Positions 57,201 through 64,000 of a stretch of 64,000 bases of DNA are shown here, one piece after another; position 1 is the stretch's first letter, and every line of letters starts with the position of its first letter. The DNA comes from Candidatus Borrarchaeum weybense (lineage in GTDB: Archaea; Asgardarchaeota; Sifarchaeia; Borrarchaeales; Borrarchaeaceae), in the NCBI GenBank assembly GCA_019057385.1, contig JAHQJS010000005.1, positions 1 to 64,000 on the forward strand. The letters run 5' to 3'. Made by a program: the position numbers and the translations under genes. The notes under the pieces were generated by a model. It did no database searches, was not told the DNA's origin, and saw only the letters and a program-made list of their open reading frames with translations.

Positions 57201-58157
57201 TTTGGTTTTCAGTTCATATTTATAGAAATGCAGATGTGGCAGAAAGATTAGTTTTTCATATTTGTCTAGGTTATAGCAATCTTCTAAAATTTCATCAAAC
57301 ATTTCTTTTTTTCGTTCGCTTACTCCTGCAGCATAGATTATACGTAGTAGTTTCAATCTGGACTTATTTAGTAAAGCCAAATAATCAAATTCAAATGATC
57401 CATGAGCTTCAGCGATTTCGGCCAGAATATCATAAAGGTACATGAAACCGATAAAATCTTCTTCTGTGGTAGCCTTATCTCCTCTTAACATTATTTGTGG
57501 CAATTGTTCAGCATAAGCAAAAATATATGCTGATAAAATATGTGCATCTCTATTTCTTGTATTCTTACTTAATTTTACCGCCTTATGTGCTAGTTTTATT
57601 ACATTCTCAACTATGTTATGCCGTTGTTCAAAGTTCATTTCTCTAGATTTAGAAATAAGCTGAAAAATTAGGCCCTGAGTATACCAAACACACCCTAAAG
57701 AATGATAGTCATCATATTCAACAGATGATTCAAGTTTTTGAAACTTAGTTACGTTATCGATAATGATCTCACCTAAGTTTAAGATATCGTTAATAGAAGC
57801 GTCTTCCTCTTTGTATTTCATCGTATGATATTTTATAAAACACTCTAGATGATATGATCGCAAAATTTGTCTTATCAAGTACTCTTTTTCTGCGAGACTT
57901 CTCGCTTTATAGACTAGTTCAAGTGCTCGATCGTATTGTTGCATACGACTGTTATTATTTTCAATCAATAAACAGTATTCCATAATTACTTCAGCTAAAT
58001 TCAAAACAATGACAGGATCTTTCATTTTTTGAAGTTTTTCTAATTGCACCACGATTTCATCTATTTTCTCTATTCTTTCATTCAAAGTCTTTAGTTTGAA
58101 ATAAATCTCCATCTCATCTTCAAAGTTCATTTCTTTTCGCCTGAAAAGATCTATCAT
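54246..58157 (-). CDS. Giant helical-repeat (TPR-like) protein with C-terminal HExxGH metallopeptidase-like domain
   Basis: 1303 residues. Residues ~1-870 are a continuous alpha-helical array with TPR-like periodicity. A beta-rich Ig-like segment lies near 890-1000 (VVSVDKTQVEVNEKIIYKIQI ...). The C-terminal region holds IIIHEKFGHG near 1097-1106 and NEGFAVW near 1155, about 57 residues later; HEKFGH followed by a downstream NEG resembles the zinc site of gluzincin peptidases. No signal peptide is seen, so it is probably cytoplasmic. ATG 58157 or 58130. I do not know a named family with this domain order. Confidence 0.65.
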   Translation of the reverse strand: MIDLFRRKEMNFEDEMEIYFKLKTLNERIEKIDEIVVQLEKLQKMKDPVIVLNLAEVIMEYCLLIENNNSRMQQYDRALELVYKARSLAEKEYLIRQILRSYHLECFIKYHTMKYKEEDASINDILNLGEIIIDNVTKFQKLESSVEYDDYHSLGCVWYTQGLIFQLISKSREMNFEQRHNIVENVIKLAHKAVKLSKNTRNRDAHILSAYIFAYAEQLPQIMLRGDKATTEEDFIGFMYLYDILAEIAEAHGSFEFDYLALLNKSRLKLLRIIYAAGVSERKKEMFDEILEDCYNLDKYEKLIFLPHLHFYKYELKTKVYTSIVYFEVVKEDKFKNYINKAMKSAERMKYIYESSNMESTRDKVEMHHYLNEIYKMNATFATSRSQKLEFLKKSEELLLEDEKISVTWSPHIYYTWRDLSSIYFDLSKVERNQTYFKKCVKYATKSYKSALETDEFKDALFEAYKIAIIAEDYQKYSLSIKHYELGYNLTDKIILAGKDYPYYHDLKKYLQARLLGVKAKESHLQGNYEHAMKLYQKTSSLLQLNEFFSYEGLLYNAYAFFEEASMRFIEEEYNKTLEILSKITRLFEETLEHQIEYYKTQFQYFIDRRAYDLQQLFFEAAKAFCIAQSFMLQSLICRNIGESQEAIELLKEANTLLSQFRDRDIHIEGYYSFINGLFGLEQSEVALKDSEYKNAASYLASATDQFETASQVLSSDEALKNLCEGLKSFCQGWMYALEIMRRGVDLNLSELNKKYELAHQSLIDATRMLKMFKKTYSSVLGFEKLVSYIYNSLLFQKNDNPIEKDKFKDNMVEELTGALNYFKDAEDMERYGFTRDLLNNLPHLEELPENIFKLVEIPFTPYTPVFDTTNKVEPRGLDFVVSVDKTQVEVNEKIIYKIQITSDTSVHVNNIEGIFPKKGIKIISGIRMAKNGGMKIDRLFSPGQSMNIEVLVRVTEPLYSKKHPQLFYFTMKNEKYRAFATPITLQVFPKNLLKVGVVNEIREKVETIWDIMDELGIHVGKFPIVYHNLNSFRETLSEYFNFNDNKGHKNKRRSTRLHVSRIPIQQMAFVDPLGDVNILYDMNKYIYPDSIAGLLNIIIHEKFGHGFFYQNTILGRKLLELEYHRKGIGLLTKELEKISDKYAIGVQWFSVSTLIVNEGFAVWLVLKTLEKILERTPKKNQEFSQQVLNEIKSIKNRISDTKNLNVDHEYFTLKYGQSINPYELGYDLFQQIEDNYGEKCVSKALEIAADVPLTRRQISRMPYTLKNDKKCADKRLEKIVQSNLQIDLNNVDMFEKAAKKLV

Positions 58158-58406
58158 TAATCAATCTTTGAAATTAGGTTGATATTATCAAATTCGATAT
58201 CACAATAACAAACAAAAAATTGAAATGTCTGAAAATTTAAATGTATAGTTAAAAATACTAATTCTAATCGAATCTTTGCTCTAAATTCTATTAAAAAAAC
58301 GTTTTTTTTCATAAAAAATGAAATTAAATAAACAGGTTTCTGTTGTTTTATCGAAATCATTAAAACACAGTACTTGAAATTGAGATCTAATTCCAGATTT
58401 GAAGAC

Positions 58407-58413
58407 TTATATA
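58407..58413 (+). promoter_or_regulatory. TATA box of candidate small RNA
   Basis: TTATATA is centred 27-28 bases upstream of the first base of the long hairpin at 58438, the spacing expected between an archaeal TATA box and its start site. Confidence 0.5.
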
Positions 58414-58437
58414 CATGCAGCTATAGATAACCCTAAT

Positions 58438-58514
58438 GTGCCTTGACCTTAACCTCAATAAGAATCCATTTTGGAGTTCAATGATCTTGAGGGAGTTACA
58501 AGGCGCACATTTTT
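58438..58514 (+). ncRNA. Candidate small structured RNA (71-nt extended hairpin)
   Basis: Nearly the whole segment folds on itself. GTGC+CTTG (58438-58445) pairs with CAAG+GCAC (58499-58508, 2-nt bulge). TAA+CCTCAA (58450-58458) pairs with TTGAGG+TTA (58487-58498, 3-nt bulge). GAA+TCCA (58462-58468) pairs with TGGA+TTC (58472-58479, 1-nt bulge), and the loop is three T. A TATA box lies about 27 bases upstream and five T follow directly (58510-58514). It does not fit a tRNA. It sits in the 479-bp gap between the giant gene (minus) and tfb (minus), transcribed opposite to both. Confidence 0.55.
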
Positions 58515-58555
58515 GTTTTACTTCACAATTAAATAGTTCCAAGAAAAATGTAAAA

Positions 58556-58593
58556 TAAGTAATTAAAGTATAAGTAATTAAAGTTTAAGTAAG
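58556..58593. repeat. 15-bp tandem repeat, 2.5 copies
   Basis: TAAGTAATTAAAGTA, then TAAGTAATTAAAGTT, then a partial TAAGTAAG, located just past the 3' end of tfb. It is AT-rich and probably a replication-slippage product; on the minus strand it could take part in tfb termination. Confidence 0.6.
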
Positions 58594-58636
58594 AAATCAA
58601 AGAATAAAAACTCTAGTTAAAAAAGAGAGAAGAATA

Positions 58637-59581
58637 TTAAAGTGGTACTTCAAGGTTCATTTTAAGAACAAGTTCTTTATAGCGATTTCGGACTGTTACT
58701 TCTGTCACTCGTGCTACTTCAGCTACATCTCTTTGAGTTCTTCGTTCGTTCATTATAACTGAGGCAATGTAAATTGCCGCGGCAGCAACGCCAGTAGGTC
58801 CGCGACCCGATGTGAGCCCATTTTCGCTAGCCTTTTTTAGTATCTCGATGGCCTTAGCTTGTACCTCCCCAGGTAGTTTCAATGAACTAGTGAACCTTGG
58901 AACATAGTCTATTGGGTTTGTTGGAGGGATAGATATTTTTAATTCTCTTGCAATAAATCGATATGACCTGCCGATCTCTTTTTTACTTACTTTCGACACT
59001 TCTGCAATCTCATCAAGAGTACGACTCACTTTACATTGCCTACATGCTGCATATAACGCCGCAGCAGCAACACCTTCAATACTTCTCCCCCGTATTAGCC
59101 TTTGTTCTACTGCTTTACGATAGAGGCATGCAGCAATCTCTCGTACATTACGAGGAAGACCGAGATGAGACGACATTCGATCAAGTTCAGATAGTGCAAA
59201 AGCAAGATTTCGTTCAGTTGCATCTGATACGCGGATTCTTCGTTGCCATTTTCTTAAGCGGTAAATTTGGGCACGTTTTCCGGGAGCAAGATGTTTTCCG
59301 TAACTGTCTCTGTTTCTCCAATCGATCATCGTCGATAGTCCTTTGTCATGAATCGTATAAGTCATCGGGGCGCCTACTCTTGCGCGCTTTTCTTTTTGTT
59401 CGTGATCAAATGCACGCCATTCAGGCCCTGTATCCATAATTTTATCGCGAATGACCAAACCGCACTCTATACAAATCACTTCAGCTCTTTCATAATCCTT
59501 TATAAGTTTATGATTTCCACAATCTGGGCAACAACTAGAAGAAACAAAAAGATCACTTTCATCTTTTTCCGATAAGTGAAT
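58637..59581 (-). CDS. tfb: Transcription initiation factor TFB (TFIIB homologue), ATT start
   Basis: 314 residues. The N-terminal zinc ribbon CPDCG ... CIECG lies near 18-42, followed by the B-finger/B-linker region and two cyclin-fold repeats (near 130-210 and 225-310) with the C-terminal recognition helix [22 protein letters not shown]. It bridges TBP-DNA and RNA polymerase. Reading from the GTG at 59479 would cut the ribbon in half. Upstream in frame there is no ATG, GTG or TTG before a TAA; ATT 59581 lies seven bases after GGAGGTG and gives a complete ribbon. gar1 lies just upstream on the same strand. Confidence 0.94.
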   Translation of the reverse strand: MHLSEKDESDLFVSSSCCPDCGNHKLIKDYERAEVICIECGLVIRDKIMDTGPEWRAFDHEQKEKRARVGAPMTYTIHDKGLSTMIDWRNRDSYGKHLAPGKRAQIYRLRKWQRRIRVSDATERNLAFALSELDRMSSHLGLPRNVREIAACLYRKAVEQRLIRGRSIEGVAAAALYAACRQCKVSRTLDEIAEVSKVSKKEIGRSYRFIARELKISIPPTNPIDYVPRFTSSLKLPGEVQAKAIEILKKASENGLTSGRGPTGVAAAAIYIASVIMNERRTQRDVAEVARVTEVTVRNRYKELVLKMNLEVPL

Positions 59582-59616
59582 AGATAAACACCTCCAATGG
59601 ATGTTAACTTATTTTT

Positions 59617-59874
59617 TCACTTATTTCGTTTGCGCTTTCCTCTGGTATACATAAATAAGTCTGAAGATAAAAGTTCTTCTACTTTTGAGGGATTAGAAAC
59701 TGTGATAGATAGATAAGGTTGTTTTACTGGACCAAAGACATCTTTCACAGAACCAATAATTTTCTTGTCTTTAGTACATACCCTCGTTTGTAATTTTGGA
59801 ATAAAATTAGGATTACCTTGAACAATAAGTTTACCATGAGGCGAGATATGTAAGATTGTTCCAATATGTTTCAA
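59617..59874 (-). CDS. H/ACA RNP protein Gar1
   Basis: 85 residues from TTG 59874, six bases after GGAGGA; an upstream start at 59904 would add ten residues. The compact beta-barrel core shows LKHIGTILHISPHGKLIVQG, KIIGSVKDVFGPVKQPYLSI and a C-terminal basic tail RGKRKRNK. Gar1 is part of the box H/ACA pseudouridylation complex with Cbf5. It lies 35 bp upstream of tfb on the same strand, a gene pair recurrent in archaea. Confidence 0.9.
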   Translation of the reverse strand: MKHIGTILHISPHGKLIVQGNPNFIPKLQTRVCTKDKKIIGSVKDVFGPVKQPYLSITVSNPSKVEELLSSDLFMYTRGKRKRNK

Positions 59875-60049
59875 AAAGTCTCCTCCAGACCGGAAACTCT
59901 GCAAAGAGAAGCGCGCACGAAAAGTGAAAACCGGTATATAAACTTTTGGGTATTTAAAGTTTACGATTAGTGTAGGAGTCGGAATTTATAAAGGTTCCTT
60001 TTATATCTCTACTTTAACTAAGAATACATTTAAACTTCAGGAAGAATGA

Positions 60050-61327
60050 ATGGGTAATTATTTCAATATGATGGCGGAAATGATGAAGGATTGGCTCGCG
60101 TTAACAAAGGAAATTGTAAAAAAGCATTATATATTGATTATTGGCTTCTGCCTAGCGTTTGCAGTACGACTGTTGATTGCTACAATTGGTGCAAATCGTC
60201 ATTGGGATTTTCGTGATTTAACTGCAACTGGACTGTTGCTTCTTGAGGGTAAGGTACCTTACCGAGATATTCCTGTTGGAAAAACGGATTATCCTCCACT
60301 AATTTCATACACTATGATGGTTACAGTTTTTCTTTGCGGAGATTTTGTATTTCTTTGTAAACTCCCGTTTATTATTGGCGATCTCTTAATTGGTTATGTT
60401 CTCTATATCTTTGCGAAAGAATGGCAAGTTGATAGCGATAACTCTTCTCATCGGAGTTATATAATAACGCTCATTTATTTGTTTTTACCTTATCCAATAT
60501 TTGAAAGTTCGTACATTGGACGTTTTGATTCAATACCGACTCTATTTCTTTTGCTTACAATTTATTTTCTTCATAAGGAACATCACAATTATGCAGGGTT
60601 ATGTTGGGGCATAGGAATAATGTACAAATGGTTCCCCGTGATCGTTGCACCTATAATCTTCCTATACTTTTTCAAGACTAATAAAATGAAAGACCTTGCA
60701 CGATTTCTTTTTATAACATGTGCTGTATGTTTCTTAATTTCTCTTCCCTTTCTTATTCTCGCACCAAATCAATATATCTCAACATATCTATTCCATCTTA
60801 CCGGAAGGGAAGTTTCAACAGATTTATCGATTTACTCTCTCTATAGCTATCTTACTAATGATTATTCCATGATTGTAAGAATTATTAGCACAACTATTCA
60901 AATAATTGTACTTTTAGGTTTATTTTTGAGTTTTTCTGTAGCAAAAAAAGTCTTTGAGACGCCTTACGTTCTAATTATACTCAGCGCCTTATTTCTGAAT
61001 GCTTTTGTACTTTTTAATCGGATCATCAACCCTCAATATTTCTTCTGGTATTATCCGATCCTACTCTTCTTACTTTTTCTTCAAAAGACTGCAAGAAGAC
61101 AACTTTTTCTTGTAATATTTCTGATAATTAATCTTGATGTTATTGCTTTTGCTCAGTTCTGGTTACAATGGGGGTATCGTAGAACGATCTTAACCATAAC
61201 TCTTCCTTTCGAGTCCATGATCCTTTATGTTGTAGTCTTTCATGTGTTATCTTATGTTCTTTTTATCTACCTTCTTAGATTCTATACATTGAACCATCCT
61301 TCTGTTCCTCTTCAGGTAAAAGACTGA
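60050..61327 (+). CDS. GT-C mannosyltransferase-like integral membrane protein
   Basis: 425 residues and about 10 membrane helices. Features typical of GT87/PIG-M-like GT-C enzymes are HWDFRDLTATGLLLLEGKVPYRD in the first large loop with the acidic catalytic candidate, DYPPLISY, GRFDSIPTLFLLL, KWFPVIVAPI and NRIINPQYFFWYYPIL near 335. It probably uses a polyprenyl-phosphate sugar on the outer membrane face. ATG 60050; several in-frame ATG codons follow. It is divergent from gar1-tfb. Confidence 0.8.
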   Translation: MGNYFNMMAEMMKDWLALTKEIVKKHYILIIGFCLAFAVRLLIATIGANRHWDFRDLTATGLLLLEGKVPYRDIPVGKTDYPPLISYTMMVTVFLCGDFVFLCKLPFIIGDLLIGYVLYIFAKEWQVDSDNSSHRSYIITLIYLFLPYPIFESSYIGRFDSIPTLFLLLTIYFLHKEHHNYAGLCWGIGIMYKWFPVIVAPIIFLYFFKTNKMKDLARFLFITCAVCFLISLPFLILAPNQYISTYLFHLTGREVSTDLSIYSLYSYLTNDYSMIVRIISTTIQIIVLLGLFLSFSVAKKVFETPYVLIILSALFLNAFVLFNRIINPQYFFWYYPILLFLLFLQKTARRQLFLVIFLIINLDVIAFAQFWLQWGYRRTILTITLPFESMILYVVVFHVLSYVLFIYLLRFYTLNHPSVPLQVKD

Positions 61328-61392
61328 GATACACAAAACTAAAAATTCCTCTTAAAATCAGACCTAAGTAAGTTTGTATAAGGAAAAATTGA

Positions 61393-61507
61393 CGCCGGGG
61401 GAGGGATTTGAACCCTCGCGTTCACAATGGAACACTGACTTTCTTCCGTTTGACTCAAGGCCAGCGCCTTTAGACCACGGAGTTAGTCCGGGCTTGGCTA
61501 CCCCGGC
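61393..61507 (-). tRNA. tRNA-Ser (TGA anticodon) with D-loop insertion and canonical-site intron
   Basis: Acceptor GCCGGGG (61507-61501) pairs with CCCCGGC, with discriminator G at 61393 and no encoded CCA. The T arm GAGGG-TTCAAAT-CCCTC and a long variable arm (TGTTC ... GAACG) mark a class II tRNA-Ser. The anticodon is TGA (61457-61455). A 13-nt insertion (61453-61441) lies at the canonical 37/38 position. Another 13 nt, CGGA-ctaac-TCCG (61490-61478), sit in the D loop and form their own stem. Removing both leaves 89 nt. Exact splice sites are inferred. Confidence 0.85.
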
Positions 61508-61823
61508 TTTAAGAACGATTTAAATTCGGAAGAGGTGATGAAGATCGCACTTCACAATAAGAGATGTAGAAACTTGTTAATTTAACACGTGTATAAACAT
61601 TTTTGTAAGGACTATTTCATGAATTCATAAGATTTACTGTTTTCTAATTACAATTATTCTCAAAAGATATCATTTGTATTACCTTTTACAATAGTAGACT
61701 AGTTTGATATAATTAATTGCCTTCATGTAAAGTTTAAAAGAAAAAGTAGAGAATAAAAGAAAAAGAAGTTTTTAAAAGAAAACTTAGGATGATTATATTA
61801 ATTGAATAAATGGAGGATATCTG
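61508..61823. other. Gap between tRNA-Ser and the proteasome beta gene
   Basis: 316 bp, AT-rich. ATTTAAAT at 61519-61526 may belong to the tRNA promoter on the minus strand. Purine-rich runs (61735-61790) and GGAGGA precede psmB. I see no ORF or structured RNA. Confidence 0.3.
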
Positions 61824-62507
61824 ATGAATAGAGATTTATTTCCAGATCAACGTGATATTTATCAACCAGAAGCTCAACACGGTGGCTATCTACCCGGAGC
61901 TACCGCAATAGGTGTTGTATGCAAAGACGGTGTTGTTTTAGCAGCAGAGAAGAGAGTATCGTATCCTGGGTCAACATTGGTTTTAAGTAAACTCGGAAAA
62001 AAAGTCTTTAAAATTACAGATAACATAGGTGCAGCGTGTGCAGGATTTATGGCAGATATGGACTCTTTGATAAGAACAATTGAAGCACATTCGCGGCTCT
62101 ATAATTTAGAATCTAGAAAGCCAATGTCAGTTCGTGCGGCCGCAAAACTTATGTCTAATATATTATTTGGTAGACGGTTTGCACCGTTATTGACAGAAAC
62201 ATTAGTAGCTGGTATGGATTCTGACGGAATTCCAAGTTTATTTGTTCTTGATCCCGCTGGTTCCGTACTTGATGATAAGTTCGCTTGTGCGGGAACTGGT
62301 GCTTCGATTGCGATTGGTGTCCTTGAAAGTGGTTATCGAGATGATCTTTCAGCAGAGGAAGGAAAGAAACTGGTTCTTAGTGCTATGAAATCCGCAATCG
62401 CGAGAGATGCTGCTAGTGGCGATGGTTGTGATCTGCTAGTAATAACAAAAGATGGTACAGAAGAAACTTTCATGCAAGTCTCACAAATTGAACAAATGTC
62501 TCAGTAA
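61824..62507 (+). CDS. psmB: Proteasome beta subunit (atypical processing site)
   Basis: 227 residues. It is clearly a 20S beta subunit: GVVCKDGVVLAAEKRVS, SNILFGRRFAPLLTETLVAGMD, LDPAGSVLDDKFACAGTG and DAASGDG. The propeptide is ~26 residues, ending LPGA-TAIG. Compared with the usual G-TTTVG, the position of the catalytic Thr1 is filled by Ala and the only Thr is one place later, as I recall for one crenarchaeal beta paralogue. Activity is therefore uncertain and a second beta gene elsewhere is likely. ATG 61824 follows GGAGGA. Confidence 0.93.
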   Translation: MNRDLFPDQRDIYQPEAQHGGYLPGATAIGVVCKDGVVLAAEKRVSYPGSTLVLSKLGKKVFKITDNIGAACAGFMADMDSLIRTIEAHSRLYNLESRKPMSVRAAAKLMSNILFGRRFAPLLTETLVAGMDSDGIPSLFVLDPAGSVLDDKFACAGTGASIAIGVLESGYRDDLSAEEGKKLVLSAMKSAIARDAASGDGCDLLVITKDGTEETFMQVSQIEQMSQ

Positions 62508-62663
62508 AACAAATTTAATTATTTTCCTATCAGTTTATACTGTGCCAACACTTTTACTATTGGTTTTATCAACCAGAAGACGGAATTCTTGAGCTAAATT
62601 TGAATATTAGAAACCAATTATTCTTTTATTTATCAAAAACAAGAAGTATCTTAGGAATTGCAA

Positions 62664-63170
62664 ATGTCAGAAGAAACCTTATGGAGAGACTACTGGAAGA
62701 ATGTAGCATCCTGTTTCAATAATGAAATAGCGAACCAATTAAATATTGAGCCTTTAACTTTAAAAGAATTTAAGCTTATATCACTAAAGAAACTTGCACG
62801 AAAACTTTATGAGGCGTGTAAAAATCACCAAGACAAACTAGATGCCATTATTTCTCTCTGTACAAAAGCCAAATTCTCTCAAAATGTATTGAGAAACGTA
62901 AGTAGGGTTCCATGGGGCTATGTAGTCACATATAGTCAGATTGCAAAATCAACTGAAAACCCAAAGGCTGCACGAGCTGTTGGTAATATTATGAGAAGAA
63001 ACCCATTCCCATTTATTGTACCATGTCATCGTGTGGTTCGTAATGATGGATCTATTGGTGGATTCATGGGTGGATTCCAAAATAGCACAAAAGTAAAGGA
63101 AAAACTACTTGAGATGGAAGGTATTACATTTGAGAATAAACGCATAAATTTAAAGAAATATGGCTTTTAA
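62664..63170 (+). CDS. ogt: Methylated-DNA--protein-cysteine methyltransferase (O6-alkylguanine repair)
   Basis: 168 residues. The suicide enzyme's active site is intact: VPCHRVV near 125, preceded by VPWGYVVTYSQIA (helix-turn-helix, with ARAVGNIMRRNP as recognition helix) and followed by GGFMGG. The N-terminal ~75 residues are a variable domain. I start at ATG 62664; a TTG at 62658 adds two residues. It lies between proteasome beta and a PAC4-like gene on the same strand. Confidence 0.94.
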   Translation: MSEETLWRDYWKNVASCFNNEIANQLNIEPLTLKEFKLISLKKLARKLYEACKNHQDKLDAIISLCTKAKFSQNVLRNVSRVPWGYVVTYSQIAKSTENPKAARAVGNIMRRNPFPFIVPCHRVVRNDGSIGGFMGGFQNSTKVKEKLLEMEGITFENKRINLKKYGF

Positions 63171-63200
63171 TCGAATGATTTGAGAATTAGGAGGGACAAA

Positions 63201-63557
63201 TTGCAGCCGTACAGAATCTTTACTGATCGTTTAGAGAAAGGTGAACTTAAGATAGATTGTATCGTATTAGAATTAGAGAACGCTTTGTTTTTAATAATCT
63301 CCGAAAAAGGTTATCGTGTTTCTACAATGGCTGGAGGTGTGCCTTCACCATCAGGAGTCTCTGATATGCGAGCAACATCTTTTAGAATTCTTGGGCATAA
63401 AAACCTACTTCTTGCAAGCGCTCTTGCTGAAAGAATCGCCCATTCGTTAAAAAAACTTGCTTTTGTAAGTGTAGCCACTAGAGAGGATGACCCTATTCAA
63501 AAATTAGTGCTTGAACTCGCCAATAAAGCTTTAGAAAAAGTGGGTGACTCCTCATGA
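63201..63557 (+). CDS. Small alpha/beta protein resembling proteasome assembly chaperone PAC4 (PSMG4)
   Basis: 118 residues from TTG 63201, a few bases after GGAGGG (TTG 63180 adds seven residues). The layout recalls the PAC3/PAC4 fold: a strand LENALFLIISE, then STMAGGVPSP, an RATSFRILGH segment, LASALAERIAHSLKKLAFVSV and a C-terminal helix. Human PSMG4 as I remember it has DSLFLWVG, AVAM, STSLLGD, GLAQRLARKTNKQVFVSY and VENRIKEE in the same order. A proteasome beta gene lies ~0.7 kb upstream on the same strand. The stop overlaps the ubiX start (ATGA). The assignment is by eye. Confidence 0.55.
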   Translation: MQPYRIFTDRLEKGELKIDCIVLELENALFLIISEKGYRVSTMAGGVPSPSGVSDMRATSFRILGHKNLLLASALAERIAHSLKKLAFVSVATREDDPIQKLVLELANKALEKVGDSS

Positions 63558-64000
63558 AATTAGTTGTCGGAGTAACCGGCGCTAGCGGCGTAATTTATGC
63601 GTTAAAACTATTGAAATTCTTACAGGAACAAACTAGTTCCGAAGTTCATCTTGTTATCTCGAATCCCGCTGAAATTGTTATTGAACATGAACTAGAAATG
63701 GATAAAAAGGAATTTCAAAAATTTGCAGCTTATTCTTATGAAATTGACGATTTTCTATCACCCATTGCAAGTGGATCTCAGCAATTTGATGCTATGATAA
63801 TCATACCGTGTTCTATGTCTTCCCTTGCCGCGATTGCACAGGGATACACAACAAATCTTTTGTTACGGGCAGCAGATATTAGCATAAAAGAAAAAAGAAC
63901 TCTCATTATAATGCCGAGAGAACTCCCTTTCAGTCCAATTCATTTAGAAAACATGCTTAAATTAGCTAATTTAGGTGTGCATATAGTACCCGCAGCACCT
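63554..64000 (+). CDS. ubiX: Flavin prenyltransferase UbiX (3' end outside window)
   Basis: 149 residues visible, running off the window. The N-terminal VVGVTGASGVIYALKLL is the flavin-binding start of UbiX/Pad1. IIIPCSMSSLAAIAQGYTTNLLLRAADI and the REL(P)FSPIHLENM block near the visible end match the family. UbiX prenylates FMN to make the cofactor of UbiD decarboxylases. Its ATG overlaps the preceding stop (ATGA), so it is translationally coupled to the PAC4-like gene. Confidence 0.95.
   Translation, partial: MKLVVGVTGASGVIYALKLLKFLQEQTSSEVHLVISNPAEIVIEHELEMDKKEFQKFAAYSYEIDDFLSPIASGSQQFDAMIIIPCSMSSLAAIAQGYTTNLLLRAADISIKEKRTLIIMPRELPFSPIHLENMLKLANLGVHIVPAAP

Noticed and set aside
1..64000. 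CRISPR arrays
   Set aside because: No regularly spaced 25-40-bp direct repeats were found; the only tandem repeat is the 15-bp unit at 58556.
1..64000. Ribosomal RNA genes
   Set aside because: No GC-rich conserved rRNA blocks are present; only two tRNAs are recognised.

Overview
The window is archaeal. It carries both subunits of the D-family DNA polymerase, an Orc1/Cdc6 initiator, a TFIIB-type factor next to Gar1, Alba, a proteasome beta subunit, Sec61-beta, a KEOPS subunit, RNase Z, Trm-G10 and a geranylgeranyl-reductase-family enzyme. Most of it is AT-rich, with many TTG/GTG starts behind GGAGG/GGTGA ribosome binding sites. A translin homologue, a possible PAC4-type proteasome chaperone and several long proteins I do not recognise make an Asgard archaeon (perhaps a Heimdall-like lineage) my best guess. 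That placement is inference; no rRNA is present to settle it.

Layout. 1-0.74 kb: 3' end of a clearly GC-richer gene with a hairpin/T-run terminator. 0.9-6 kb: RNA m5C methyltransferase, flippase, GT39-like transferase, MazG-like protein. 6.3-11 kb: zinc-ribbon protein, Sec61-beta, PolD large subunit. 11-11.6 kb: relics of TnpB-type elements. 11.8-18.9 kb: CBS protein, membrane-anchored DUF4350-like protein, flavoprotein reductase, translin homologue, an unknown protein, and MoaB/MoaC. 19-22.7 kb: large membrane-anchored HerA/VirB4-like ATPase. 22.8-24.3 kb: intact TnpB element. 24.6-28.5 kb: NadM, COG2509 flavoprotein, a multi-intron tRNA-Arg, a tandem-RAM protein and a HTH-CBS regulator. 28.5-32 kb: gene-poor accessory stretch with two small winged-helix proteins, a LAGLIDADG endonuclease and palindromes. 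32-35 kb: candidate origin, orc1/cdc6 and PolD small subunit. 35-43.4 kb: PhoU-like regulator, CitG-like protein, Lhr helicase, a tiny membrane protein, RNase Z, Trm-G10 and PRPP synthetase. 43.7-46.5 kb: secreted DUF11-like protein, pilin-like peptide, small protein, phosphoribosyltransferase and Cgi121. 46.6-48 kb: second intact TnpB element. 48-53.6 kb: Alba, HypF, coiled-coil protein, RtcA and a four-helix membrane protein. 54.1 kb: a possible nine-codon gene. 54.2-58.2 kb: giant helical-repeat protein with a C-terminal metallopeptidase-like motif. 58.4 kb: strong candidate small RNA. 58.6-59.9 kb: tfb-gar1. 60-64 kb: GT-C mannosyltransferase-like protein, tRNA-Ser with two insertions, proteasome beta, Ogt, PAC4-like protein and UbiX.

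Themes. Information processing dominates: replication (PolD, Orc1, candidate origin), tRNA maturation and modification (RNase Z, Trm-G10, Cgi121, RtcA, two intron-rich tRNAs) and transcription (TFB). The least expected signals are: a PAC4/PSMG4-like protein about 0.7 kb downstream of a beta subunit with an atypical processing site; a tfb gene whose complete zinc ribbon requires an ATT start; a 71-nt hairpin RNA candidate with its own TATA box and T-run; a nine-codon ORF with a strong ribosome binding site; and a helical-repeat/zinc-peptidase fusion.
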